From NCBI GenBank assembly GCA_045657945.1, contig JAZOUB010000002.1:1-9056 (forward strand): a stretch of 9,056 nt of DNA, given 5' to 3'. The stretch comes from HGM04593 sp045657945 (GTDB lineage Bacteria > Bacteroidota > Bacteroidia > Bacteroidales > Bacteroidaceae). How positions within the stretch are numbered: position 1 is the stretch's first letter; each line of letters begins with the position of its first letter. Positions 1-8,622 of this stretch are shown here, in pieces. The notes below the pieces were generated by a model, which had not been told where the DNA came from, made no database searches, and saw only the letters and a program-made list of their open reading frames with translations. A program made the position numbers and the translations under genes.

Positions 1-95
1 ATTCCATATTTTACACAAATGTAATTGATGGAATAACCATCTTCAAGCATATGCATATATTTAAGCAATGCTGAATAATCGTGTTTCTTACGCAT
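1..95 (-). CDS. IS3-family OrfA-like transposase subunit, N-terminus only (runs off left edge)
   Basis: An ATG at 95-93 opens a frame without stops for 31 codons to the window edge. The peptide starts MRKKHDYSALLKYMHMLEDG and continues YSINYICVKYG. The pattern of a short basic start, an amphipathic helix with LLKYMHMLEDG, then YSINYIxxKYG resembles the first helix-turn-helix of small OrfA proteins from Bacteroidota IS3-family elements, which bind the element's ends and are joined by frameshifting to the DDE transposase OrfB. The family call is from remembered motif similarity. The start lies 6 nt after a 13-bp hairpin in what looks like the element's terminal repeat, which supports a mobile-element origin. 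It reads in the same direction as rpoC. No Shine-Dalgarno is seen. Alternative: an unrelated HTH regulator. Confidence 0.6.
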   Translation of the reverse strand, partial: MRKKHDYSALLKYMHMLEDGYSINYICVKYG

Positions 96-101
96 AAAAT
101 A

Positions 102-134
102 AACCCCAAAGTTTTTTGTCCAAACTTTGGGGTT
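102..134 (-). repeat. Inverted repeat/hairpin in the IS terminus, terminator-like on the minus strand
   Basis: A perfect 13-bp inverted repeat (102-114 with 122-134, 7-nt loop). On the minus strand the stem AACCCCAAAGTTT / AAACTTTGGGGTT is followed by TATTTTATG, so it can act as an intrinsic terminator for transcripts coming from rpoC, or fold to block translation of the transposase start 6 nt downstream. Hairpins near IS ends that shield transposase from outside transcription are known for other elements; applying that role here is inference. Confidence 0.65.
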
Positions 135-136
135 CA

Positions 137-330
137 CTTCACTTTCCGCGTGCCGAGTTCTTTGCTACTTTCTGTCGCACAGAAAGTAGATGCAAGAAAG
201 ACTTGAAGAAAAATACAAGTGAACGATTAAGGTTTAGGACTGCCATGGAATATAACGACGAGCGAAAGCGAGAGTTGATTCCCCAGAGTTTGCCAGTGAG
301 CCGCCCTTTTGGGCCTTCTCCATCAACCCA
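137..330. other. Spacer between IS end and rpoC terminator, no convincing gene
   Basis: No protein family is recognised on either strand, and there is no tRNA- or rRNA-like fold. It holds a perfect 11-bp inverted repeat (165-189), a short GCCC-TTTT-GGGC hairpin (303-314), and a 6-bp pairing GTTGAT (274-279) with ATCAAC (322-327) that could enclose that hairpin. A plus-strand frame spans 116-334, but it begins with TTG inside the IS terminus and ends in the terminator stem, so I do not call it. The stretch may be a dispersed Bacteroidota intergenic repeat; this is only an impression. Confidence 0.5.
165..189. repeat. Perfect 11-bp inverted repeat with 3-nt loop
   Basis: CTACTTTCTGT (165-175), loop CGC, ACAGAAAGTAG (179-189). 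The arms match without error. No T-run follows on either strand, so it is not a standard intrinsic terminator. It could be an extragenic palindrome, an RNA processing or stability hairpin, or a protein-binding palindrome. Confidence 0.75.
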
Positions 331-331
331 C

Positions 332-377
332 TAAAAGCAATAGCAGCATGCCGCATGGCATGCTGCTATTGCTTTTA
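332..377 (-). terminator. Strong near-symmetric terminator at the end of rplL-rpoB-rpoC
   Basis: A 21-bp stem (332-352 with 357-377) with a 4-nt loop begins 15 nt beyond the rpoC stop. On the minus strand the stem ends in CTTTTA. On the plus strand it ends in CTTTTAT, with the A-run on the opposite arm, so it could stop transcription from both sides. It is the natural 3' end of the operon transcript and would also limit read-through into the IS behind it. The U-run is mostly inside the stem, so part of its role may be to protect the 3' end from exonucleases. Confidence 0.85.
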
Positions 378-392
378 TAGTATTTCAATCAA

Positions 393-3300
393 TTACTCCT
401 CATCGTCAGAGAAATCAAGCGCGGCTCTTTTACCTGCCTGGATACGCTCGTAATCCTCCTTTGACAACACAACAAGCTTGTTGAACTCACGCTGACCTGT
501 ACCGGCTGGGATGAGGTGACCACAAATCACGTTCTCCTTCATACCGAGCAAGTTGTCGCTCTTCATGTTGATTGCAGCCTCGTTGAGCACCTTTGTTGTC
601 TCCTGGAACGATGCAGCTGACATGAAGCTCTGTGTCTGCAATGCGGCGCGTGTGATACCCTGGAGAATCTGTGTAGATGTCGCAGGCTTAGCATCGCGTG
701 AAACAACCGGTTTGAGGTCGCGGCGCTTGAGCATACTGTTCTCGTCGCGCAACTTGCGGGCTGTGATAATCTGACCAGGCTTCAGGTTCTCCGAGTCACC
801 TGCGTCAACAACAACCTTCTTACCCCAGATGCGATCGTTCTCATCCTGGAACTGGAGCTTGTCAACAATCTGCAACTCGAGGAAGCGTGTATCGCCCGGC
901 TCGTCGATCTGTACCTTACGCATCATCTGGCGTACGATAATCTCGAAGTGCTTGTCGTTGATCTTCACACCCTGTGAACGGTAGACATCCTGTGCCTCGT
1001 TAACGATGTACTCCTGAACGGCGGTAGGTCCCTTGATAGCAAGGATATCCGATGGAGTAACGGCACCGTCAGAAAGCGGTGTTCCGGCGCGTACATAGTC
1101 ACCATCCTGAACAAGGATCTGCTTAGAGAGGGCAACAAGGTACTTCTTGACATCGCCGACCTTTGATGTTACGACAATCTCGCGGTTACCACGCTTAACC
1201 TTACCCATTGTTACCTCACCGTCGATTTCAGAAACCACTGCAGGGTTAGATGGGTTACGTGCCTCGAAGAGCTCTGTTACTCGTGGGAGACCACCGGTGA
1301 TATCACCTGCGCTACCGAATACACGAGGAATCTTCACGATTACGTCACCGGCCTTGAGGATATCGCCGTCCTCAACCACTACGTGACCACCCACTGGGAG
1401 GTTGTAGTTGTGGAGTGAGTTGCCGTTCTCGTCATTGATGTGAACGGTTGGGATCTTGTTCTTGTCCTTAGACTCAATGATGACAATCTCGTGCAGACCT
1501 GTACTCTCGTCGGTCTCAACCTTATATGTAATATTCTCAAGTACTGACTCGAACTCAACCTTACCGGCAACCTCGGTTACGATTACGGCGTTGAATGGGT
1601 CCCAAGATGCAATTACCTTGCCCTTCTCAACGAGCTCGTCCTCATAAGCATAGAGTTTAGAACCGTAAGGGATATTGTGTGTAGAAAGTACGATACCTGT
1701 ATTTGTATCCACGAAGCGAACCTCGCTCAAGCGGCTGACAACAATCTTCACCGGTGTACCATCGGGCTCAACTGTATCTACAGTACGCAACTCCTCGAAC
1801 TTGAGGCGTGAAGCGTGCTTTGCACGGATGGTTGCATCGGCTGCAATGTTGGCAGCGGTACCACCGGCGTGGAAGGTACGGAGTGTAAGCTGTGTACCTG
1901 GCTCACCGATTGACTGTGCAGCGATGACACCGACAGCCTCGCCCTTCTCAACCATGCGGCTTGTTGCAAGGTTGCGGCCATAACACTTGGCACAAACACC
2001 ATGCTTAGACTCACAGGTGAGAACTGAACGGATCTCTACGCTCTCGATTGGTGAGTTCTCGATCTCGTCGGCAACAGCCTCGCTGATGAGCTCGCCAGAG
2101 TGTACAAGAATCTTTCCTGTTGTCGGGTGAACAACATCGTGTACCGATACACGACCCATGATGCGCTCGCCAAGAGTAGCAACAGTCTCGTCGCCGTTCT
2201 TGAGTGCTGTACAAACAAGACCACGCAATGTACCGCAATCCTCCTCGTTGATGATGACATCGTGTGAAACGTCAACAAGACGACGTGTGAGGTAACCGGC
2301 ATCGGCTGTCTTCAAAGCGGTATCGGCAAGACCCTTACGCGCACCGTGAGAAGAGATAAAGTACTCGAGCACCGAAAGACCCTCCTTAAAGTTAGAAAGA
2401 ATTGGGTTCTCGATAATCTGTGCACCCTCAGAACCTGCCTTCTGTGGCTTGGCCATAAGACCACGCATACCAGAGAGCTGACGGATCTGGTCCTTAGAAC
2501 CACGGGCACCTGAATCGAGCATCATATATACTGAGTTAAAGCCCTGGTCGTCGGTAGAGATAGTCTTCATCAACACATTCGCCAAGTCGGCATTTACGTG
2601 TGTCCACTCATCGACTACCTTGTTATAACGCTCCTTATCGGTGATAAGACCGAGGTTATACTCTGCGAGAATCTCCTCAACCTTCTCATTACCCTTGCGC
2701 ACGAGCTCTTCCTTCTCCTTTGGAATGATAACATCGTCGAGGTTGAATGAAAGACCGCCCTGGAACGCCATCTGGTAACCGAGGTTCTTGATACCATCGA
2801 GGAACTCGGCCGAGCGGGCAACACCCACGCGCTTGATAACCTCTGTAATGATGTCACGCAAAGACTTCTTTGAGATAATCTGATTGATGTAACCCATCTC
2901 GCGTGGAACAATCTGGTTAACGATGATTCGACCAACAGATGTCTCGCGGAGAACCTGAACATAGTCACCGTTCTCGTCAAGGTCCTCAACCATTACCTTT
3001 ACAGGTGCGTGAATTGCGACACGACCCTGGTTGTATGCGATGAGTGCCTCCTCGGGACCATAGAATGTCATGCCCGAGCCCTTAGCGCCCTCGCGGAGCT
3101 TGGTTATGTAGTACAAACCGAGTACCATATCCTGTGAAGGCACAGTGATAGGTGCACCGTTTGAAGGGTTCAGAATGTTGTGAGACTGGAGCATAAGCAT
3201 CTGAGCCTCAAGAATTGCCTCGTTGCTGAGTGGCAAGTGAACAGCCATCTGGTCACCGTCGAAGTCGGCGTTGAACGCTGTACATGCAAGTGGGTGCAAC

Positions 3301-4739
3301 TGGATAGCCTTACCCTCGATCATCTTAGGCTGGAATGCCTGAATACCGAGACGGTGAAGTGTCGGCGCACGGTTGAGCAACACAGGGTGACCCTTCATAA
3401 CGTGCTCAAGAATATCCCAGATGATTGGCTCACGGCGGTCAACAATCTTCTTTGCAGACTTGACAGTCTTCACGATACCACGCTCAATGAGCTTGCGGAT
3501 GATAAATGGCTTGTAGAGCTCGGCAGCCATGAGTTTTGGCAAACCGCACTCACCCATCTTCAACTCAGGACCAACGACAATAACCGAACGGGCTGAGTAG
3601 TCAACACGCTTACCGAGAAGGTTCTGACGGAAACGACCCTGCTTACCCTTCAAGCTGTCTGAAAGAGACTTGAGAGGACGGTTAGCATCCGACTTGAGCG
3701 CGCTTGCCTTGCGAGAGTTGTCGAAGAGTGAATCGACAGCCTCCTGCAACATACGCTTCTCGTTACGCAAGATAACCTCGGGAGCCTTAATCTCAATAAG
3801 TTTCTTGAGACGGTTGTTGCGGATGATAACACGACGATAGAGGTCGTTGAGGTCAGATGTAGCAAAACGGCCACCATCCAGAGGCACCAAAGGACGCAAC
3901 TCAGGAGGTGTGACAGGAATAACTGTCATAATCATCCACTCGGGACGGTTGTTGCCGTTTGAAGCAGCCATAGATGAGCGGAATGACTCCACTACCTGAA
4001 GACGCTTCAAAGCCTCGTTCTTGCGCTGCTGTGACATGTCAGTATTGGCACGGTTACGCAACTCGTATGAGAGTGAATCGAGGTCAATGCGTGCAAGGAG
4101 ATCCTGGATAGCCTCGGCACCCATCTTCGCAATGAACTTGTTAGGATCATTGTCATCAAGGTACTCGTTGCCCTGTGGCAGGTTGTCCATGATTGTGATA
4201 TACTCGTCCTCGGTGAGCAACTGATAAGCATCAACACCGTTGAGTACATTGTCCTTGCCCGGAGTATCCTGGCGTGTCTCGTCGTCCTTACGAGCCATTA
4301 CACCCGGCTGGATAACGATATATTTCTCGTAGTATATAACTGCATCGAGACTCTTTGTAGGAAGACCGAGCAGATAACCAATCTTGTTAGGCAATGAACG
4401 GAAGTACCAGATGTGTGCCACAGGAACAACAAGCTGAATGTGTCCCATGCGCTCACGACGCACCTTCTTCTCTGTAACCATTACACCGCAACGGTCGCAG
4501 ACAATACCTTTGTAGCGGATACGCTTGTACTTACCACAGTGGCACTCGTAGTCCTTTACCGGACCGAAGATGCGCTCGCAGAACAAACCGTCACGCTCGG
4601 GCTTATAGGTACGGTAGTTGATTGTCTCCGGTTTCAACACCTCTCCACATGAATTACCAAGTATCTCCTGCGGTGAAGCAAGACCGATGGTAATCTTCGA
4701 AAAATTATTTTTTGTCTTTGTTTCTTTTCTAAAAGCCAT
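393..4739 (-). CDS. rpoC: DNA-directed RNA polymerase subunit beta'
   Basis: Catalytic beta' subunit of RNA polymerase, 1448 aa, full length. Seen in order: N-terminal zinc ribbon with Cys66, Cys68, Cys81 and Cys84 (CxC-x12-CxxC); active-site loop NADFDGDQM at 490-498, whose Asp492, Asp494 and Asp496 hold the catalytic Mg; second zinc site Cys835, Cys909, Cys916, Cys919; bridge helix around 800-830 (ADTALKTADAGYLTRR); trigger loop starting GEPGTQLTLRTFHAGG at 945-960. After that, about 180 residues (roughly 961-1142) separate the two trigger-loop halves before DITGGLPRVTELFEARNP. They align by eye with the E. coli SI3 insertion (PYG, WDP, VITEVAG motifs), as in many Gram-negative lineages. 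The C-terminus is acidic (DFSDDEE). The ATG at 4739 gives the expected MAFRKE start and lies 32 bp after rpoB, so the genes are co-transcribed and probably translated in step. Only a weak AGAGAA precedes the start. All key residues are intact. Confidence 0.99.
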   Translation of the reverse strand: MAFRKETKTKNNFSKITIGLASPQEILGNSCGEVLKPETINYRTYKPERDGLFCERIFGPVKDYECHCGKYKRIRYKGIVCDRCGVMVTEKKVRRERMGHIQLVVPVAHIWYFRSLPNKIGYLLGLPTKSLDAVIYYEKYIVIQPGVMARKDDETRQDTPGKDNVLNGVDAYQLLTEDEYITIMDNLPQGNEYLDDNDPNKFIAKMGAEAIQDLLARIDLDSLSYELRNRANTDMSQQRKNEALKRLQVVESFRSSMAASNGNNRPEWMIMTVIPVTPPELRPLVPLDGGRFATSDLNDLYRRVIIRNNRLKKLIEIKAPEVILRNEKRMLQEAVDSLFDNSRKASALKSDANRPLKSLSDSLKGKQGRFRQNLLGKRVDYSARSVIVVGPELKMGECGLPKLMAAELYKPFIIRKLIERGIVKTVKSAKKIVDRREPIIWDILEHVMKGHPVLLNRAPTLHRLGIQAFQPKMIEGKAIQLHPLACTAFNADFDGDQMAVHLPLSNEAILEAQMLMLQSHNILNPSNGAPITVPSQDMVLGLYYITKLREGAKGSGMTFYGPEEALIAYNQGRVAIHAPVKVMVEDLDENGDYVQVLRETSVGRIIVNQIVPREMGYINQIISKKSLRDIITEVIKRVGVARSAEFLDGIKNLGYQMAFQGGLSFNLDDVIIPKEKEELVRKGNEKVEEILAEYNLGLITDKERYNKVVDEWTHVNADLANVLMKTISTDDQGFNSVYMMLDSGARGSKDQIRQLSGMRGLMAKPQKAGSEGAQIIENPILSNFKEGLSVLEYFISSHGARKGLADTALKTADAGYLTRRLVDVSHDVIINEEDCGTLRGLVCTALKNGDETVATLGERIMGRVSVHDVVHPTTGKILVHSGELISEAVADEIENSPIESVEIRSVLTCESKHGVCAKCYGRNLATSRMVEKGEAVGVIAAQSIGEPGTQLTLRTFHAGGTAANIAADATIRAKHASRLKFEELRTVDTVEPDGTPVKIVVSRLSEVRFVDTNTGIVLSTHNIPYGSKLYAYEDELVEKGKVIASWDPFNAVIVTEVAGKVEFESVLENITYKVETDESTGLHEIVIIESKDKNKIPTVHINDENGNSLHNYNLPVGGHVVVEDGDILKAGDVIVKIPRVFGSAGDITGGLPRVTELFEARNPSNPAVVSEIDGEVTMGKVKRGNREIVVTSKVGDVKKYLVALSKQILVQDGDYVRAGTPLSDGAVTPSDILAIKGPTAVQEYIVNEAQDVYRSQGVKINDKHFEIIVRQMMRKVQIDEPGDTRFLELQIVDKLQFQDENDRIWGKKVVVDAGDSENLKPGQIITARKLRDENSMLKRRDLKPVVSRDAKPATSTQILQGITRAALQTQSFMSAASFQETTKVLNEAAINMKSDNLLGMKENVICGHLIPAGTGQREFNKLVVLSKEDYERIQAGKRAALDFSDDEE

Positions 4740-4771
4740 AATTCTCTATATTGACAAACGTGAAGGAATTA

Positions 4772-7700
4772 TTATTCAAACGAAATACTCAAGCCCAGAC
4801 CACGAAGCTCGTGCAAAAGCACATTGAGTGACTCAGGAAGACCTGGTGTAGGCATTGGATCACCCTTAACGATAGCCTCGTATGCCTTTGAACGGCCAAC
4901 TACATCGTCCGACTTGATTGTCAGGATCTCCTGAAGGATGTGTGCTGCACCGAACGCCTCAAGTGCCCAAACCTCCATCTCTCCGAAACGCTGACCACCG
5001 AACTGTGCCTTACCACCAAGTGGCTGCTGAGTGATAAGTGAGTAAGGACCGATTGAACGGGCGTGCATCTTGTCCTCGACCATGTGCCCGAGCTTCAGCA
5101 TGTAGCTGACACCCACTGTTGCAGGCTGGTCGAAACGGTCACCGGTACCACCATCGTAAAGGTATGTCTTACCAAAGCGTGGCATGCCGGCCTTGTCAGT
5201 CCAAGTGCAGAGGTCATCGAGTTTCGCACCGTCAAAGATTGGAGTAGCGAACTTGACGCCAAGCTCCTTACCTGCACGGCCGAGTACGGTCTCGAAGATC
5301 TGACCGATGTTCATACGAGAAGGCACACCAAGTGGGTTCAAGATGATATCTACCGGAGTACCGTCCTCAAGGAATGGCATATCCTCCTGACGAACGACGC
5401 GTGACACGATACCCTTGTTACCGTGGCGACCCGCCATCTTGTCACCGACACCAATCTTACGCTTCTTCGCGATATAAACCTTGGCCATCTTCATTGTGCC
5501 CGATGGCAACTCATCACCGATAGTGAGAGCGAACTTCTCGCGCTTAACCTCGGCATCGAGTTCTTTGTATTTGTGGATGAAGTTGATGATGAGTGAACGG
5601 ATAAGATCATTTGTATGAGCATCGGCTGTCCACTTGCTCAACTGCACTGCTGTGTAGTCAAGAGCCTCAAGCTCAGGGCGTGTAAACTTAGCACCCTTGG
5701 CAATGAGTTCTGTACCCATGAAATCCTTAACGCCCTGTGAAACACGGCCATTGACAAGTGTCAACAACTTGTCGATAAGGATTGTCTTGAGCTCATCAAC
5801 TTTCTTCTGGAATTCGTCATCAATCTTTGGAAGCTTTGCCTTGTCTGCCATCTTCGCAGAGCGTGTCTTCTCGGCGCGCTGGAAGAGACGACGGCCAATT
5901 ACAACACCCTGAAGTGATGGAGAAGCCTTGAGTGAAGCATCCTTCACATCACCGGCCTTGTCACCAAAGATCGCACGGAGCAATTTCTCCTCAGGTGTAG
6001 GATCAGACTCACCCTTTGGAGTAATCTTACCGATGATAATGTCACCCGGCTTCACATAAGCACCAACGCGGATGATACCGTTGCGGTCGAGGTCTTTTGT
6101 AGCATCCTCGCTCACGTTAGGAATATCAGAGGTAAACTCCTCCATACCACGCTTGGTCTCACGTACCTCGAGTGAAAGCTCGTCAACATGAACTGATGTC
6201 AACACATCCTCACGCACCACCTTCTCGTTAAGCACGATAGCATCCTCATAGTTGTAACCCTTCCAAGGCATGTAAGCAACAAGGAGGTTCTTACCAAGAG
6301 CAAGTTCACCGGCCTGGGTTGAATAACCCTCGGTCAGGATATCACCGGCCTTGACTCTCTGACCCTTGTCACAGATTGGACGGAGGTCAATAGTCATATT
6401 CTGGTTAGTACGACGGAACTTAGGAATGATATACTCCTTGGTAGCAGGCTCGAAACTTACGAACTCCTCCTCCTCGGTACGGTCGTACTTGATAACAATC
6501 TTTGAAGCATCAACAAACTCAATTACACCCTCGCCCTCAGCAACAATCTGTGTACGAGAGTCCTCAACAAGCTGCTTCTCGAAACCGGTACCCACGATAG
6601 GAGCCTCGGTTGTCAAGAGAGGAACTGCCTGGCGCATCATGTTCGATCCCATGAGCGCACGGTTAGCATCGTCATGCTCAAGGAACGGAATGAGTGATGC
6701 AGCAATAGAGGCAATCTGCTGTGGAGAAACGTCCATCAACTCAACACGGCCCGGCTCAACAACAGGATAATCGGCATCCTGGCGTGTCTTAACCTTCTTC
6801 AAGATGAAGTTACCGTTCTCGTCGAGTGGAGCGTTACCCTGAGCAATGATCTTGCCCTCTTCCTCCTCTGCTGTATAATATACAACGTTCTTGTTGTCAA
6901 TGTCAACCTTGCTGTCAGCAACTGAACGGTAAGGAGTAACAATGAAACCAAGCTCGTTAATCTTTGCATAGATACAAAGTGATGACATCAAACCGATGTT
7001 CGGACCCTCAGGAGTCTCGATAGGACAGAGACGGCCATAGTGTGTGTAATGAACGTCACGCACCTCGAAACCGGCACGGTCACGAGAAAGACCGCCAGGA
7101 CCCAGAGCCGAAAGACGGCGCTTGTTAGTAATCTCGGCAAGCGGGTTAGTCTGGTCCATGAACTGTGACAACGCGTTTGTACCGAAGAATGTATTGATAA
7201 CAGCCGATACAGTCTTAGCGTTAATGAGGTCTGTTGGAGTGAACACCTCGTTGTCGCGAACGTTCATTCTCTCGCGGATAGTACGCGCCATACGCGCAAG
7301 ACCGATAGCGAACTGGTTCGAGAGCTGCTCGCCTACAGTGCGGACACGACGGTTGCTCAAGTGGTCGATATCATCGACAGTTGCCATTGAATTAACCAAG
7401 CCAATGAGGTACTTGATAATCTCAATGATATCCTCTTTTGTCAACACTCTTACATCCATGTCGGTAGAAAGACCGAGCTTGCGGTTGATGCGGTAACGGC
7501 CAACATCACCCAAGTCATAGCGCTTCTCCGAGAAGAAGAGGTTGTTGATTACTTCGCGAGCACTTGCATCATCAGCAGGCTCAGCATTGCGCAACAGGCG
7601 GAAGATGCAGTTTACAGCCTCTTTCTCCGAGTTGCTTGTATCTTTGTCAAGCGTGTTGAAAATCAATGAATAGTCAACAGCATTGGGATCGTCATTTTCT

Positions 7701-8590
7701 TTGTGCAGAAGAATTGTCTCTACACCGCTGTCGAGGATGCGGTCAACGAGGTCCTGGTCGAGAATAGACTCACGCTCAACAACCACCTCGCTACGCTCAA
7801 TTGATACAACCTCGCCGGTATCTGCATCAACATAATCCTCCTGACGTGTCTTCACAACATGACCCGCCATCTTGCGGCCAAGCACCTTCTTCATGCTTGT
7901 CTTTGTCACCTTGTACTCCTCGGCAAGGTCAAATATCTCAAGAATATCCTTGTCGCTCTCAAAACCGATAGCACGGAGAAGAGTTGTTACTGGTAACTTT
8001 TTCTTACGGTCGATGTAAGCATACATAACATTGTTGATGTCAGTAGCAAACTCAATCCAAGAACCCTTGAATGGGATAATACGTGCTGAATACAAAGGTG
8101 TACCGTTAGCGTGTACGCTCTGTCCGAAGAACACACCCGGTGAACGGTGCAACTGTGATACCACAACGCGCTCAGCACCATTGATAATAAAGGTACCTTG
8201 CTTTGTCATGTAAGGGATAGGTCCAAGGAACACATCCTGAATGACAGTATCGAAATCCTCGTGATCTGGATCCGTACAATAAAGTTTCAACTTTGCCTTG
8301 AGTGGAACACTATAGGTCAATCCGCGCTCTAAGCACTCTGCTATTGAGTAACGGGGTGGATCGATATAATAGTCCAGGAACTCCAAAACGAAATTGTTCC
8401 TCGTATCGGTGATAGGGAAGTTTTCCGCAAAGACCTTGTAAAGGCCATCATTCACACGTTTTTCAGGAGGAGTATCAAGTTGGAGGAAATCCTCGAACGA
8501 TTTCAATTGTACTTCCAAAAAGTCCGGACAAGGCATTGGATCTTTTATAGAAGCAAAGTTAATTCTTTGATTATCAGTTTTTAACGACAT
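4772..8590 (-). CDS. rpoB: DNA-directed RNA polymerase subunit beta
   Basis: Catalytic beta subunit, 1272 aa, full length and intact. The ATG at 8590 gives MSLKTDNQRINFAS, the N-terminus typical of Bacteroidales RpoB. The frame stays open 14 codons upstream to a TTG at 8632, but that part lies in the attenuator tail and is not family-like. Seen: beta lobe/protrusion motifs (RSPGVFFGQSVHANG near 149-163); rifampicin region FFGTNALSQFMDQTNPL to GPNIGLMSSL (468-538); YNYEDAIV with Glu782 and Asp783 near the active centre; GDKMAGRHGNKG with Lys1051 and Lys1059, which match E. coli Lys1065 and Lys1073 contacting the nascent RNA; the C-terminal clamp segment GGKAQFGGQRFGEMEVWALEA. Two rifampicin-pocket residues differ from the usual ones: Asn489 (His526 in E. 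coli) and Met535 (Ile572). No Shine-Dalgarno is seen (TTTACCACG before ATG), as is common in Bacteroidota. A probable attenuator in the gap after rplL likely sets its level relative to ribosomal protein. Confidence 0.99.
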   Translation of the reverse strand: MSLKTDNQRINFASIKDPMPCPDFLEVQLKSFEDFLQLDTPPEKRVNDGLYKVFAENFPITDTRNNFVLEFLDYYIDPPRYSIAECLERGLTYSVPLKAKLKLYCTDPDHEDFDTVIQDVFLGPIPYMTKQGTFIINGAERVVVSQLHRSPGVFFGQSVHANGTPLYSARIIPFKGSWIEFATDINNVMYAYIDRKKKLPVTTLLRAIGFESDKDILEIFDLAEEYKVTKTSMKKVLGRKMAGHVVKTRQEDYVDADTGEVVSIERSEVVVERESILDQDLVDRILDSGVETILLHKENDDPNAVDYSLIFNTLDKDTSNSEKEAVNCIFRLLRNAEPADDASAREVINNLFFSEKRYDLGDVGRYRINRKLGLSTDMDVRVLTKEDIIEIIKYLIGLVNSMATVDDIDHLSNRRVRTVGEQLSNQFAIGLARMARTIRERMNVRDNEVFTPTDLINAKTVSAVINTFFGTNALSQFMDQTNPLAEITNKRRLSALGPGGLSRDRAGFEVRDVHYTHYGRLCPIETPEGPNIGLMSSLCIYAKINELGFIVTPYRSVADSKVDIDNKNVVYYTAEEEEGKIIAQGNAPLDENGNFILKKVKTRQDADYPVVEPGRVELMDVSPQQIASIAASLIPFLEHDDANRALMGSNMMRQAVPLLTTEAPIVGTGFEKQLVEDSRTQIVAEGEGVIEFVDASKIVIKYDRTEEEEFVSFEPATKEYIIPKFRRTNQNMTIDLRPICDKGQRVKAGDILTEGYSTQAGELALGKNLLVAYMPWKGYNYEDAIVLNEKVVREDVLTSVHVDELSLEVRETKRGMEEFTSDIPNVSEDATKDLDRNGIIRVGAYVKPGDIIIGKITPKGESDPTPEEKLLRAIFGDKAGDVKDASLKASPSLQGVVIGRRLFQRAEKTRSAKMADKAKLPKIDDEFQKKVDELKTILIDKLLTLVNGRVSQGVKDFMGTELIAKGAKFTRPELEALDYTAVQLSKWTADAHTNDLIRSLIINFIHKYKELDAEVKREKFALTIGDELPSGTMKMAKVYIAKKRKIGVGDKMAGRHGNKGIVSRVVRQEDMPFLEDGTPVDIILNPLGVPSRMNIGQIFETVLGRAGKELGVKFATPIFDGAKLDDLCTWTDKAGMPRFGKTYLYDGGTGDRFDQPATVGVSYMLKLGHMVEDKMHARSIGPYSLITQQPLGGKAQFGGQRFGEMEVWALEAFGAAHILQEILTIKSDDVVGRSKAYEAIVKGDPMPTPGLPESLNVLLHELRGLGLSISFE

Positions 8591-8622
8591 CGTGGTAAAT
8601 GTTTTATAACTTACTTTACTTT

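Larger units (their letters stand above)
1..136 (-). mobile_element. Left end of an IS3-family (IS150-like) insertion sequence, truncated by window
   Basis: Read on the minus strand from 136, the sequence begins TGAACCCCAAAGTTTGGACA, close to my recollection of IS150-group ends (TG start, C-run, AAGTT-GGACA core). The terminus is followed by an inverted copy making a hairpin, and then at once by an OrfA-like reading frame. The exact outer boundary is uncertain: another TG five bases further out (minus strand, about 141) could be the true end. The right end, OrfB and target duplication lie outside the window, so it is unknown whether the copy is intact. The insertion is behind the rpoC terminator and does not interrupt the operon. 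Confidence 0.55.

Noticed and set aside
116..334. Plus-strand 72-codon frame behind rpoC
   Set aside because: It starts with TTG inside the IS terminal hairpin, ends in the operon terminator stem, resembles no known family and has no start signal. An inner ATG at 244 gives only 30 residues.
3180..3596. 138-codon plus-strand frame opposite rpoC
   Set aside because: It is antisense to the conserved active-site region of rpoC, has no family likeness, and is explained by rpoC codon use. The same holds for the other antisense and shifted frames inside rpoB and rpoC.
4740..4771. Regulatory element in the rpoB-rpoC gap
   Set aside because: The 32-bp gap has no hairpin or promoter and only a weak AGAGAA before rpoC; it is an ordinary intercistronic spacer.
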